DNA from: Centroberyx gerrardi
Lineage: Eukaryota; Chordata; Actinopteri; Beryciformes; Berycidae
Reading direction: 5' to 3'
NCBI RefSeq assembly: GCF_048128805.1
Contig: NC_135999.1
Location: forward strand, 15,160,190-15,224,189
DNA length: 64,000 nt
A program made the position numbers and the translations under genes. Numbering within the stretch: the stretch's first letter is position 1; every line of letters begins with the position of its first letter. Positions 25,974-43,048 of the stretch are shown here, one piece after another. The notes below the pieces were generated by a model, which searched no databases, was not told the origin of the DNA, and saw only the letters and a list, made by a program, of their open reading frames with translations.

Positions 25974-26178
25974 CTACATTGCAAAAAAACAAAAATAATT
26001 AATAATTATTTAGCATATTCGAATATTCTACATTTGTCTTATCATTATCGATCATTAGAATTTTCATAACATTTCTGATCAGAGTGGGTGGGGAAGGTTG
26101 AAGTTTCGGTCCAAGACAGACAACTGAATGTGAACATACCTCCATTGTTGCCTGTTTGTGTGGACAGGCGGAGAGTCT

Positions 26179-30769
<4,591 letters not shown>

Positions 30770-30787
30770 CTTCTGTCTCTGGGTCTG

Positions 30788-30826
<39 letters not shown>

Positions 30827-31277
30827 GGCATAAACAGCTTGCAAGACATAGCAAGTACTAGAGAAATCACTATATTTGAGAAAATGCAGTCAAATCAGAA
30901 AGGGTTTGACAGGATCAAGTCCAGGTGTCAAACCAGACTTCATGCAGTTAACATACAGAAAGCATTAGCTAGAGACATTTTATTGACTCATAGCAGGCTA
31001 TTTACTACTGAGACTCCAATACAACAAGGCTACATTTGAAGACTAATATGTTCTACAGGTGAATATTATATTATATTCATCAAATAACCTATTTCACTTT
31101 GAGTTGGGTCTATGAGGGGATTACTAATCACACTGCATCCTTCTGTGCAGATATCCGTGCAGTTTACAGTAATCTTAACAGTTTAACACGTTGGTATCAT
31201 AATGTACAGTAAGTAAAACGGAGCAGTTTTTACCTGCTGACAGATTTGTTCTTGAAAGTAAATCCTATCAAACTTAC

Positions 31278-31446
31278 CTGTGAAAATCATGTAGAAAGTG
31301 ACGCATGAACGGCATGAAAGTGTACCTCAACTCCAAACTCGGGGTTTGCGTCACAAATGCGCTTTGCGTCACAATTCAGCGGTGGCTCCATGGGCCGCCA
31401 TGGGCAGGTCCCTCTGTCACCATGGCAACGGAGCCGCCATTAATCC
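31278..31446 (-). promoter_or_regulatory. Promoter and first non-coding exon, kinase copy 3
   Basis: Donor edge 31,278; TTTGCGTCACAA at 31,345-31,356 and 31,363-31,374; X-box at 31,416-31,429. The transposon block starts only about 65 bases further at 31,496, so this copy has a different upstream neighbourhood from copies 1 and 2. Confidence 0.6.
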
Positions 31447-31495
31447 AATGTGTTAAGATTTTATTTTAACACATTTATTCAACTTTATTACTTAA

Positions 31496-33048
31496 CTAGA
31501 AAGGTGCATTTTCTGGAGAAAATGCGTGTGATTGCTGAGAGTGCAAACTGTGGCACTGGTGCAGTTTAGTGTGGGTACAGCTCACCTTTTCTGTTGGCTG
31601 TCTGTGACTGGTCTATCACTCTCCTCTTTCCCTCTTTCTTATCCTATGGCTGTATCTATGTCACATATTTCTGTCTGTGTGTGTGTGTGTGTGTGCGTGC
31701 GGGTGGATGTGTACGTACCAGCAGCTGTATGTGTGTGTGTGTGTGTGCGCGCGCGTGTTTTTGAACATGACTGTGGATCGTCTGTTCAAACTGAAACGGC
31801 TGAAGCAAAGTATAATATGTGTATGTAATGTTAAAACTGTGAGAAATGTGGCAGTTTAAAACACTTCTGTGAAGGAGCTGTAATGAGTGTCAAAGTGATA
31901 AGTAATATTGTTAGAAATGTACTAATATTTCATAATAGTAACAAGTACAAAAGTAAGAAAATATGTAGGAAGGCTTATGTGTAAAAGGTGGAAGGAGATA
32001 GTTAGTAGGAAGACTATTTTGTAAAATCTGAAAGGTACAAGGAGTATGAATAGCAGGTATGAAGAGTATGAATAGTAGGTATATATTCAGTAGAAAAAAA
32101 CAGAAAGTAAGAAAGTGACAAGTAATAATGTTAGAAAAGTACTAAAATGTAAAAATACTAAGAAGTAAAAAGGTATGAAAATATGTAGTTGGTAGGAAGA
32201 CTATGAAGGCTAACAAACTATCTGTTAGTAGGAAGGCTTATGTGAAAAGCTGGAGGGTACTAGTAGTATGAAGAGTAGGAAGGCAGTGACAAGTAATAAT
32301 TTTAGAAATGTACTAAAATGTAATAATACTAAGAAGTAAAAAAGGTATGAAAATATGTAAAAGACATGTTGAAATGGAGAAGAGTGAAATAAGCAGAAGA
32401 GCTGCAGAAACTACTGTGAAAAAGAGTGGAACACTAGTGTCAAACAAAAGTTAATATCTCAAAAACTATACATAGCATCGCTTATATATTGACATTGTGA
32501 GTGAGAGCAGAAGTAGCTGAAGGGTTTGATGTATAATATGTGTATGTAGTATTAAAGTTGTGTGAACTGTCACAGTTTAAAAAAGTGTGAATTTAGTAAA
32601 AAGTACAGCCTGTAAAGTCTGCTAGAGTGAGTTGTGACATCACGCACTCTAGCGTAGCTCCATAAGCTGCCATTATAAAGGTTGAAAAAAGTATAAAACG
32701 TAAACTGCGATTACTCAAAATGTACAAAAGTTGTCAAAAAGCTGAATTAAAGTGATAAAGTACTAAAAGTGGTGACCCGTTTAAAGTTTGAATGAAGTTT
32801 CTAGCTTAAAGTATGAAAGAGTAGTTAGAGTTCAAAGAGGGCATGGTTTGAACATTCCGCCCATAGACTTCCATTATAAAAAAAAGTAGAAAAAAGTAGA
32901 ATATCTTAAAAAGTAAAAGTCAAATCACTGAGAAAAATAGAAGCACACCATTCCTGAAGAAGCTGAACATTTTAAAGTTTGAACGGAGTCTCTAGGTGAA
33001 AGTATGAAGGAGTTGAAACTCGGCAAAAAACGTACGGAATAATAATAA
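31496..33048 (+). mobile_element. Family A non-autonomous element A1
   Basis: Starts with CTAGAAAGG, then a 5' hairpin (31,506-31,525: arms GCATTTTCT / AGAAAATGC) and subterminal GTGTGATTGCTGA (31,526-31,538). Body: GT microsatellite about 31,676-31,760, then AT-rich sequence with many short 'gtaggaaggc' type repeats, and the internal hairpin GCTAGAGTG / CACTCTAGC (32,621-32,653). Ends near CGTACGGAATAATAA. It has no 3' palindrome of its own. The short frames over the GT tract are not genes. Confidence 0.65.
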
Positions 33049-34943
33049 CTAGAAAAGGCTAAATTTTCTAAAGAAAATTTAAAGTGTGCTTGCCGCCCTT
33101 GCAATGCCCCTGCCCTTAGACTTGCCGTTCACTAGTTTTGCTAAGCCGTGCAGCATTGCAATTGTTAGCATTTCGCTCCGTAAATCCGTAAACCAATTGT
33201 ATTTTGTCCAAACTGTGTCTGATCACAAAGAGTTTAAATAATAATGTCCTAAAATATTTTTTTTATTTCCTTTATTTAAACAGGTAAGTCCCATTGAGAT
33301 CGAGATCTTGTTTGCAAGACAGACCTGTGTACACAACTACAAGAAAACAAAACAACAAACAAAATAAGTTATTTCCAGACCATCCACATGCAGACAAAAT
33401 AAGAAAGTCTACTAAGAAAAACAAGAGCAATCCCTATAAAATGCATCACCCAGCAGCACCTTAATCAAGCACTGATAAAAAGTGTTGCTTATACAATCTG
33501 CATCCTACTACTCATGGTAAGGCATTGCTTATTTCTAAAAAAAAACCCACCCAGTTTAAATTTTACTTTCTTAGTCAGTTCATTGACATGGGTTTAAAAG
33601 ACAATTTTTCATCTAACCAGATACCTAGGTAATTGTAACACTGGCCCCTTTTGAATTTGACAGACTAGACTCAGTAAACAGAGCCAGTTGCGTTCAAAGG
33701 CACTGGGATACTTTTCTCATCACGCCACAACAACATGTTTGGTATCGAACGAAAACAAAGATTCCCAGCTTTCCAAGGACCTAAAACGCATCACAATTCT
33801 AGAGCTAAACCTCACCGACTTTGGAGCTATCTTACGCCCGCTTCCCAGCGAGCTAGCATAACATGGCTGGTACCTACGCATTCGTCTGGATGTCTAGTTT
33901 CCGATCATAAAAAAAGCTCCGCTCTAGCTTAAAAACTGAGCGCGTGAGAAGCTCCGTTAAGCGTCGGCCGACGCGCAGAAACCACCATACTGTGTGTGTA
34001 CCTTAGCTTCAGTTAGCTTCAGCTACTGTGTGTGAGAAACCAGCTAACGTACCTCCCGATCCGTCCGTCTGTCCCAAATGCATCAAGCCAGCCATTAAAA
34101 ACTCTGCACTAGACTTTTAATCTACAGAATAATAGGCCAAATACATCCATACTGATCTGATTCTACCTTAGCTTCAGTTAGCTTCAGCTACTGTGTGCTA
34201 ACGTACCTCCCGATCTCCGCAGCGCGGTCTGTCTGTCCCAAATGCATCAAGCCAGCCATTAAAGACTCTGCACTAGACTTTTAATATACAGAATAAAAGT
34301 CCAAATACATCCATACTGATCTGATTCTACCTTAGCTTCAGCTACTGGGTGGGAGCCTCCCGATCTCCGCGGAGAAACAAGGACAAAACCAAACTTCAAT
34401 TTCTGGCTCGGTGATCCTGTGATTGAGTCCACACGGTTCTCAGGTTCTCATCCTTTTACAATGTCCCAAATGCATCAAGCCAGCCCATGTGGGGAACTCA
34501 TGGTCTCTGTCGCCATCTGCTGGCTGTGTCGAAGCACTGACATGAATGAGCTCGACCATTTCATTTGTATAGCCTAGTAAGCTCATGCTACTGTTGCTTG
34601 CTAGTTAGCTTCAGCTACTGCGTGCTAACGTACCTCCCGATCTCCGCAGCACGATTCCCTCTGTCCCAAATGCATCAAGCCAGCCGGTAAACGGTCCGTC
34701 TGTCCCAAATGCATCAAGCCAGCTGGTAAAAAACTCCACAGTAGACTTTTAATATACAGAATAAAAGTCCAAATACATCCATACTGATCTGATTCTACCT
34801 TAGCTTCAGTTAGCTTCAGCTACTGTGCGGAGAAACAAGATGGCGGACAAAACGAAACTTAAATCGGACAAAACGAAACTTAAAAATCTGTCTCTGTGAT
34901 CCTATGATTGAGTCCACATGGTTCTCATCATTTTACAATGTGT

Positions 34944-34991
34944 GTATTGCGTCTAAAATGGCATTTAGACGCAATACAGCAAGCACACTAA
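34944..34991 (+). repeat. Terminal hairpin and CTAA end of B1 body
   Basis: Perfect 14-bp stem GTATTGCGTCTAAA / TTTAGACGCAATAC with a six-base loop, then ten bases and CTAA (34,988-34,991) followed by T. A hairpin about ten bases before CTRR, inserted next to T, is the classic Helitron 3' end. The ten-base spacer AGCAAGCACA inversely matches the 5' GTGTGCTTGC. Confidence 0.6.
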
Positions 34992-35824
34992 TAAGTATGT
35001 GAGATAATAAGAGTGTGCTTTGCCTACGGCAAGCACACTATTAAGAAGAAGTATGCAAGATAATAAGAGTGTGCTCTGCCTACGGCAAGCACACTAATAA
35101 TAAGTATGCAAGATAATAAGAGTGTGCTTTGCTTGCAGCAAGCACACTAATAATAAAGAGCGAGAATATTATACCTGTGATTGCTGAGTCAGCAATCACA
35201 CAATAATAAGATGTAAGTAGGTAAGATAATAAGTAAGATAATAAGTATGCAAGATAATAAGAGTGTGCTCTGCCTACGGCAAGCACACTAATAATAAGTA
35301 TGTGAGATAATAAGAGTGTGCTTTGCCTACGGCAAGCACACTAATAAGTATGCAAGATAATAAGAGTGTGCTCTGCCTACGGCAAGCACACTAATAATAA
35401 GTATGTGAGATAATAAGAGTGTGCTTTGCCTACGGCAAGCACACTAATAAGTATGCAAGATAATAAGAGTGTGCTCTGCCTACGGCAAGCACACTAATAA
35501 TAATAAGTATGCGAGATAATAAGAGTGTGCTCTGCCTACGGCGAGCACACTAATAATAATAAGTATGTGAGATAATAAGAGTGTGCTCTGCCTACGGCAA
35601 GCACACTAATAATAATAAGTATGTGAGATAATAAGAGTGTGCTCTGCCTACGGCAAGCACACTAATAAGTATGTAAGATAATAAGAGTGTGCTCTGCCTA
35701 CGGCAAGCACACTAATAATAATAAGTATGCAAGATAATAAGAGTGTGCTCTGCCTACGGCAAGCACACTAATAAGTATGCGAGATAATAAGAGTGTGCTC
35801 TGCCTACGGCAAGCACACTAATAA
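34978..35824 (+). repeat. Tandem array of about 15 family B 3'-end hairpins
   Basis: The unit of about 50-58 bp reads roughly taagtatgcgagataataag then a hairpin GTGTGCTCTGCC / GGCAAGCACAC, ending CTAATAA. I count 15 ends reading AGCACACTA, including the first after the B1 hairpin. One family A terminus with its palindrome (35,176-35,200) lies between the fourth and fifth. The regular palindromes resemble a CRISPR array only superficially: there are no unique spacers and the genome is eukaryotic. Confidence 0.8.
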
Positions 35825-36288
35825 CTAGAAAAGGTAAAATTTTCTGAAGAAAATTTGTGTGCTTGCTTCAGCAAGAGAAGGCTGAAGACAGTTGAATTTC
35901 ATTACAAAGAGTTTAAATGTCTGTACATTTTGAGTATTTCGATCTGGTGTTTGAAGCAGTACTTAGCTGAAGTAATAGTTGTAGTAGTAGCAGTGTTAGA
36001 AGTAGCAGTATTTGAAGTAGTAGTAGTAGTAGAAGTAGCAGTAGTAGTACTATTAGCAGTAGTAGCTGTAGTAGTAGTAGTAGTAGTATTAGAGCTAGTA
36101 GTAGTAGCAGTAGTAGTAGAAGTAGTACTATTAGCAGTAGTAGTAGTAGTAGTAGTATTAGAGGTAGTAGTAGTAGCAGTAGTAGTAGAAGTAGTAGTAG
36201 TAGTAGTAGCTGCAGTAGCAGTAGTAATAGTAGCAGTATTAGAAGTAGTAGTAGTAGTATTAGAAGTAGAAGCAGTAGTAGCAGTATT

Positions 36289-36338
<50 letters not shown>

Positions 36339-38827
36339 GTGTGTGTGGCCCTCTACGTGTGTATGAAAGTGGAGAAGTGCAGACAGCAGCATTAGGAAAG
36401 CTGCATTAGGAGAGCAGCAGAGGCGCAAGTGGAGCTCAAACGTTAATAATTCAAAAACTACAAATCCCACCATTTAGATATTTACATTGTGAGAAAGAGC
36501 AGGACTGGCTGAAGATTTTAATGTGCAATATATGTATATAGTGTTACAATTGTGGAAATTGTGAGAGTTCAAATATGTGTAAACAGAAAAAATCTGTTCA
36601 TAAGAGCCAAAAACTGAACAGCACTGGTGTTGAACAAACCATCATAGCTCAAAAACTACAGATCCCACCACTTAGGTATTTACATTGTGAGAGAGAGAGA
36701 AGAAGTAGCTGAACAGTTTGTTGTGTAATATATGTACTTAGTGTAAAAAACTGGGCAGTTGATGTTTTGAAAGCAGTCTTAAACGCTACCAATGTAACAT
36801 TAATGTCTGAAAGCTGTCGCTTGTCTCAGTTAGCACCTTATGTTAAATCTAATGGCATTTTAAAAATAGAAACAATGTCTCAGCCTACATTGGACCAACA
36901 TAGCGGTAAAATGACCGTTAAGTTGGCCGATAAAGCGACGTTGCCCTCACCTTCTCTTACCAAAACACAAATGATCTTTTTCTAACCGTCACACGGCAGC
37001 TTTTACACGTGGTGCGTTCAGGTGAACTGGGAAATGGGAAACTTCCAGCTTGTCAAAGCCACTCGATGCACACAGACGCTACGTGCGTTAAGCTCACCAG
37101 AATATCAATGAATACAACGATCGGTTTTGGCTTTCAGCCTTCAAAATAAAAGCCATCAAGTTTAAACCTTAAAATATAGATTTAAACAGATTTATTTTTA
37201 TTTATTCATCAAATCAAATACGTGTGTGTATGTGTGTGTGGCCTCCTACGTGTGTATGAAAGTGGAGAAGTGCAGACAGCAGCATTAGGATAGCTGCAGA
37301 GGTGCAAGTGGAGTTCAAACGTACATAATTCAAAAACTTCAAATCTCAGCACTTAGATATTTACATTGTGAGAAAGAGTAGGACTGGCTGAACATTTTAA
37401 TGTGTAATATATGCATGTAGTCTTAAAATTGTGGACATTGTGATAGTTCAAATATGTGTAAGCAGAAAAAATCTGCTCATAGGAGCCAAAAACTGTACAG
37501 CACTAGTGTTGAACAAACCATCATAGCTCAAAAACTACAAATCCCATCACTTAGATATTTATATTGTGAGAGAGAGAAGAAGTAGCTGAACAGTTTGATA
37601 TATAATATATGTATGTAGTGTGAAACTTGTGGGAACTACTACAGCTTAAATACTGCATATGCAGAAAGAAAAATATGTTTAAAGTAGGCAAAATTACTGT
37701 AAAGCACTAGTGTTGAACAAACCATCATAGCTCAAAAAGTATAAACACTATGACTTAGATATTTACATTGTGAGTGACAGAAGGAGTAGCTGAACAGTTT
37801 GCTGTAAAATATATGTATGTAGTATGAAAATTGTGGGAATAGTGACAGTTTAAGAATGTGGAAATGACAAAGCTGTTTAAAAGTTAGAAAGGGGCCGTAA
37901 AACACAGTTTTGCACTAGTGTTGAACAAACCATCATAGCTCAAAAAGTATAAAAGCTATGATTTAGATATTTACATTGTGAGTGGCAGAAGGAGTAGCTG
38001 AACAGTTTGATGTGTAACATGTGTATATAGTGTGAAAATTATGGGAGTCATGACAGTTTAAGAAATTTGAATATTTAGTTAAAAATCACAGCATCTGAAG
38101 TCTGAAGAGTAGCTAGAGTGGGGATGACATCACACACTCTAGCGAGCTGAACATTCCACCATTCATTTCTATTGGGAAAAAATTCCTGTTTAAACGTAAA
38201 TAGCGGAAAAAGTAAACATCGGAATGCTTAGAAAAGTAATAGCACGCTATTCCCGAACATGCTGAATGTTTGAGAGTTGGAACCGCGTCGATAGCTCAAA
38301 CGGTTCAGTAGTAGTAGTAGCAGTAGTAGTAGAAGTAGTAGTAGTAGCAGTAGAAGTAGTAGCAGTATTAGAAGTAGTAGTAGTAGCAGTAGTAGTAGCT
38401 GCAGTAGCAGTAGTAGTGGCAGTAGTAGTAGCAGCATTAGAAATAGTAGTAGTAGTAACAGTAGTAGTAATACTAGTAGCAGTAGTAGCAGTATTAGAAG
38501 TAGTAGCAGTAGTAATAGTAGTAGTATTAGAAGTAGTAGCAGTAGTAATAGTAGCAGCATTAGAAGTAGTAGCAGTATTAGAAGTAGGCTAGTAGTAGTA
38601 TTAGAGGTAGTAGCAGTAGTAATAGTAGTAGTATTAGAAGTAGTAGCAGTAGTAATAGTAGCAGCATTAGAAGTAGTAGCAGTATAAGAAGTAGGCTAGT
38701 AGTAGTATTAGAAGTAGTAGCAGTAGTAATAGTAGCAGTAGTAGTAGTAGTAGTATTAGAAGTAGTAGCAGTAGTAATAGTAGCAGTATTAGAAGTAGTA
38801 GTATTAGAAGTAGAAGTAGCAGTATTA

Positions 38828-38893
<66 letters not shown>

Positions 38894-39735
38894 ACGTGTG
38901 TATGAAAGTGGAGAAGTGCAGACAGCAGCATAAAGAAAGCTGCATTAGGAGAGCAGCAGAGGCGCAAGTGTTAATAATTCAAAAACTACAAATCCCACCA
39001 TTTAGATATTTACATTGTAAGAAAGAGCAGGACTGGCTGAACATTTTAATGTGAAATATATGTATATAGTGTTACAATTGTGAGAGTTCAAATATGTGTA
39101 AACAGAAAAAATCTGTTCATAGGAGTCAAAAACTGAACAGCACTGGTGTTGAACAAACCATCATAGCTCAAAAACTACAGATCCCACCACTTAGGTATTT
39201 ACATTGTGAGTGACAGGAGAAATAGCTGAACAGTTTGTTGTGTAATATATGTAATTAGTGTAAAAAACTGGGCAGTTGACGTTTTGAAAGCAGTCTTAAA
39301 CGGCTACCAATGTAACATTAATGTCTGAAAGCTGTCGCTTGTCTCAGTTAGCACCTTATGTTAAATCTAATGGCATTTTAAAAACAGAAACAATGTCTCA
39401 GCCTACATTGGACCAACATAGCGGTAAAATGACCGTTAAGTTGGCCGATAAAGCGACGTTGCCCTCACCTTCTCTTACCAAAACACAAATGATCTTTTTC
39501 TAACCGTCACGGCAGCTTTTACACGTGGTGCGTTCAGGTGAACTGGGAAATGGGAGACTTCCAGCTTGTCAAAGCCACTCGATGCACACAGACGCTACGT
39601 GCGTTAAGCTCACCAGAATATCAATGAATACAACTTCCGGTTTGGGCTTTCAGCCTTCAAAATAAAAGTCATAAAGTTTAAACCTTAAAATATAGATTTA
39701 AACAGATTTATTTTTATTTATTCATCAAATCCAAT

Positions 39736-39781
<46 letters not shown>

Positions 39782-41612
39782 CCCCCTACGTGTGTATGAA
39801 AGTGGAGAAGTGCAGACAGCAGCATTAGGAGAGAAGTAGTAGAAGTAGTAGTAGTAGTAGCAGTAGTAGTGATAGCAGTAGCAGTAGTAGCAGTAGCAGT
39901 AGTAGTATATTAGAGGTAGTAGCAGTAGTAGTAGAAGTAGTAGTAGTAGCAGTAGAAGTAGTAGCAGTATTAGACGTAGTAGTAGTAGCAGTAGTAGTAG
40001 CTGCAGTAGCAGTAGTAGTGGCAGTAGTAGTAGCAGCATTAGAAATAGTAGTAGTAGTAACAGTAGTAGTAATACTAGTAGCAGTAGTAGCAGTAGTAGC
40101 AGTAGTAGTAACAGTATTAGAAGTAGTAGTAGTATTAGAAGTAGTAGCAGTAGTAATAGTAGTAGTATTAGAAGTAGTAGCAGTAGTAATAGTAGTAGTA
40201 TTAGAGGTAGTAGTAGTAGCAGTAGTAGTAGAAGTAGCAGTAGTAGCAGTAGTAATAGTAGCAGTATTAGAAGTAGTAGTAGTATTAGAAGTAGTAGCAG
40301 TAGTAATAGTAGCAGTATTAGAAATAGTAGTAAGTTGATTACAGTTGAAAGAAAGTTGAAGAAGTTGAACTGTAGTAAAATGAAGTGAAAAAGTTGAATT
40401 GAAAATAGTGGAAACTACTACAGTTAAAGCAGGAACAGCTGAACAGTTTGATGTGTAATATGTGAATGAACTGTTCAAATTTGTGGAAATTATTACAGTT
40501 GAAAGAAAGTTGAAGAAGTTGAACTGTAGTAAAATAAAGTGGAAAAAGTTGAATTGGAGCACTAATGTTGAACAAATGTACCTAACTGAAAAACTACAAA
40601 TCCCAGTACTTAGATATTTACATTGTGAAAAAGAGTAGGACTGGCTGAACATTTTAATGTGTAATATATGCATGTAGTCTTAAAGTTGTGGACATTGTGA
40701 GAGTTCAAATATGTGTAAGCAGAAAAAATCTGCTCATAGGAGCCAAAAACTGTACAGCACTAGTGTTGAACAAACCATCATAGCTCAAAAACTACAAATC
40801 CCATCACTTAGATAGTTATATTGTGAGAGAGAGAAGAAGTAGCTGAACAGTTTTATATATAATATATGTATGTAGTGTGAAAATTGTGGGAACTACTACA
40901 ATTTAAATACTGCATATGCAGAAAGAAAAATATGTTTAAAGTAGGCAAAATTACTGTAAAGCACTAGTGTTGAACAAACCATCGCAGTTCAAAAAGTATA
41001 AACACTATGACTTAGATATTTACATTGTGAGTGACAGAAGAAGTAGCTGAACAGGTTGCTGTAAAATATATGTATGTAGTATGAAAATTGTGGGAATAGT
41101 GACAGTTTAAGAATGTGGAAATGATAAAGCTGTTTAAAAGATAGAACAGAGCTGTAAAACACAGTTTTGCACTAGTGTTGAACAAACCATCATAGCTGAA
41201 AAAGTCTAAACACTATGACTTAGATATTTACATTGTGAATGACAGAAAGAGTAGCTGAACAGTTTGATATATAATATGTATATGTAGTGTGAAAATTATG
41301 GGAGTCATGACAGTTTAAGAAATTTGAATATTTAGTTAAAAATCACAGCATCTGAAGTCTGAAGAGTAGCTAGAGTGGGGATGACATCACACACTCTAGC
41401 GAGCTGAACATTCCACCATTCATTTCTATTGGGAAAAAATTCCCGTTTAAACGTAAATAGCGGAAAAACTAAACATCGGAACACTTAGAAAAGTAGAAGC
41501 ACGCTATTCCCGAACATGCTGAACGTTTGAGAGTTGGACGTGTCGATAGCTCAAACAGTTCAAGCCGCATTAAAGTTTAAAAAAGTGTCCGGAAGAAAAA
41601 TAATAATAATAA
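35825..41612 (+). mobile_element. Family B element B2, internally duplicated
   Basis: Starts CTAGAAAAGG; 5' hairpin 35,837-35,856 and GTGTGCTTGC at 35,857-35,866. The body is about two copies of one composite: AGY repeat, GA tract, a 'gtgtgtatgaaagtggagaag' segment, and several units of about 200 bp built on 'gttgaacaaaccatcatagc' and 'tagatatttacattgtgag'. The first copy runs about 35,966-38,297 and the second about 38,298-41,560, which has extra AGY sequence. Each composite ends with the GCTAGAGTG / CACTCTAGC hairpin (38,112-38,143; 41,369-41,400). A 60-codon frame recurs at about 36,800-36,985 and 39,321-39,503, without a recognised product. No 3' palindrome is kept at 41,612. Confidence 0.6.
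35966..36290. repeat. AGY trinucleotide repeat in B2
   Basis: Long run of agt/agc/aga triplets followed by a GA tract. Further blocks lie at about 38,307-38,829 and 39,834-40,333. They create long open frames of Val or Leu repeats on either strand, which I take as artefacts of base composition. Confidence 0.85.
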
Positions 41613-43048
41613 CTAGAAAGGTGCATTTTCTGGAGAAAATGCGTGTGATGGCTGAGCGTGCAAACTGTTGCTCGTGACAGCCCATAGTAACGAATACCTA
41701 GCATATGTGGTGTGTGTAGGCACGTGTGGGCGTGGGCGCGTTTCTTAACATGACTGACCGTGGATCGTCTGTTCAAATTGAAACGGCTGAAGCAAAGTAT
41801 AATATGTGTATGTAATGTTAAAACTGTGAGAAATGTGGCAGTTTAAAACACTTCTGTGAAGGAGCTGTAATGAGTGTCAAAGTGATAAATGATAATGTTA
41901 GAAATGTACTAAAATTTCATAATAATAACAAGTACAAAAGTAAAAAAATATGTAGGAAGGCTTATGTGTAAAAGGGGAAGGAGTATGAAAGGTATGTAGA
42001 GATAGTTAGTAGGAAGACTATTTTGTAAAATCTGAAAGGTACAAGGAGTATGAATAGCAGGTATGAAGAGTATGAAGAGTAGGTAGATATTCAGTAGAAA
42101 AAAACAGAAAGTAAGAAAGTGACAAGTAATAATGTTAGAAATGCTAATACTAAAATGTAAAAATACTAAGAAGTAAAAAGGTATAAAAATGTGCAGTTGG
42201 TAGGAAGAGTAGGAAGGCTTATGTGAAAAGCTGGAAGGTACTAGTAGTATGAAGAGTAAGAAGGCAGAGACAAGTAATAATGTTAGAAATGTACTAAAAT
42301 GTAATAATACTAAGAAGTAAAAAAGGTATGAAAATATGTAAAAGACATGTTGAAATGGAGAAGAGTGAAATAAGCAGAAGAGCTGCATGTGTAAGAGAGC
42401 AGTAGAGCAGCAGAAACTACTGTGAAATGGAGTGGAACACTAGTGTCAAACAAACGTTAATATCTCAAAAACTATACATCGCATCGCTTATATATTGACA
42501 TTGTGAGTGAGAGCAGAAGCAGCTGAAGGGTTTGATCTATAATATGTGTATGTAGTATTAAAGTTGTGTGAACTGTCACAGTTTTAAAATGTGTGAATTT
42601 AGTGAAAAGTACAGCCTGTAAAGTCTGCTAGAGTGAGTTGTGACATCACGCACTCTAGCGTAGCTCCATAGGGTCCCATTATAAAGGTTGAAAAAAGTAT
42701 AAAACTTAAACTGTGATTACTCAAAAAGTACAAAGGGTATCAAAAAGCTGAATTAAAGTGATAAAGTACTAAAAGTGGTGACCTGTTTAAAGTTTGAATG
42801 GAGTTTCTAGCTTAAAGTATGAAAGAGTAGGTCGAGTTCAAAGAGGGCATGGTTTGAACATTCCGCCCATAGACTCCCATTATAAAAAAAAGTAGAAAAA
42901 AGTAGAATAGTTTAAAAAGTATAAAAGATATAAAAAAGTTGAATACGCGCGCACATGTCCTAAACAAGCTGAGTTTGAATGGAGTTTCTAGCTGAAAGTA
43001 TGAAGGAGGAGATAGGTGCCAAAAAAATGTACGGAATAAAAATAATAA
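41613..43048 (+). mobile_element. Family A non-autonomous element A2
   Basis: Starts CTAGAAAGG with the 5' hairpin at 41,623-41,642. The subterminal copy is GTGTGATGGCTGA, one base off A1. The body matches A1 and 1-950, including the internal hairpin (42,627-42,659). Ends at GTACGGAATAAAAATAATAA before the next CTAGAAAGG. No gene. Confidence 0.65.

Larger units (their letters stand above)
33049..35824 (+). mobile_element. Family B non-autonomous element B1
   Basis: Starts CTAGAAAAGG; 5' hairpin 33,061-33,080 (arms AAATTTTCT / AGAAAATTT), then GTGTGCTTGC at 33,084-33,093. About 33,270-33,420 is a dispersed-repeat-like piece (CAGGTAAGTCCCATTGAGAT). About 34,010-34,850 holds an imperfect tandem repeat built on 'cccaaatgcatcaagccagc' and 'ttagcttcagctactg', possibly captured host sequence. 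A 14-bp stem hairpin (34,944-34,977) precedes AGCAAGCACACTAA, then an array of 3'-end hairpins runs to 35,824. I see no supported gene. Confidence 0.6.

Noticed and set aside
33735-33932. 65-codon frame in B1
   Set aside because: No family motif, no splice context and surrounded by repeat sequence.
34978-35824. CRISPR-like array
   Set aside because: Palindromic repeats are separated by near-identical sequence, not unique spacers, and the DNA is vertebrate; it is an array of transposon ends.
35855-36473. Long open frames of repeated Val or Leu (also at 38,228-38,967 and 39,725-40,673)
   Set aside because: They arise from AGY triplet repeats read in any frame on either strand; no start context, domains or splice sites.
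36767-36985. Possible small gene repeated at 39,321-39,503
   Set aside because: The two copies lie in a duplicated transposon body; the only difference noticed changes a residue, and no motif is recognised.
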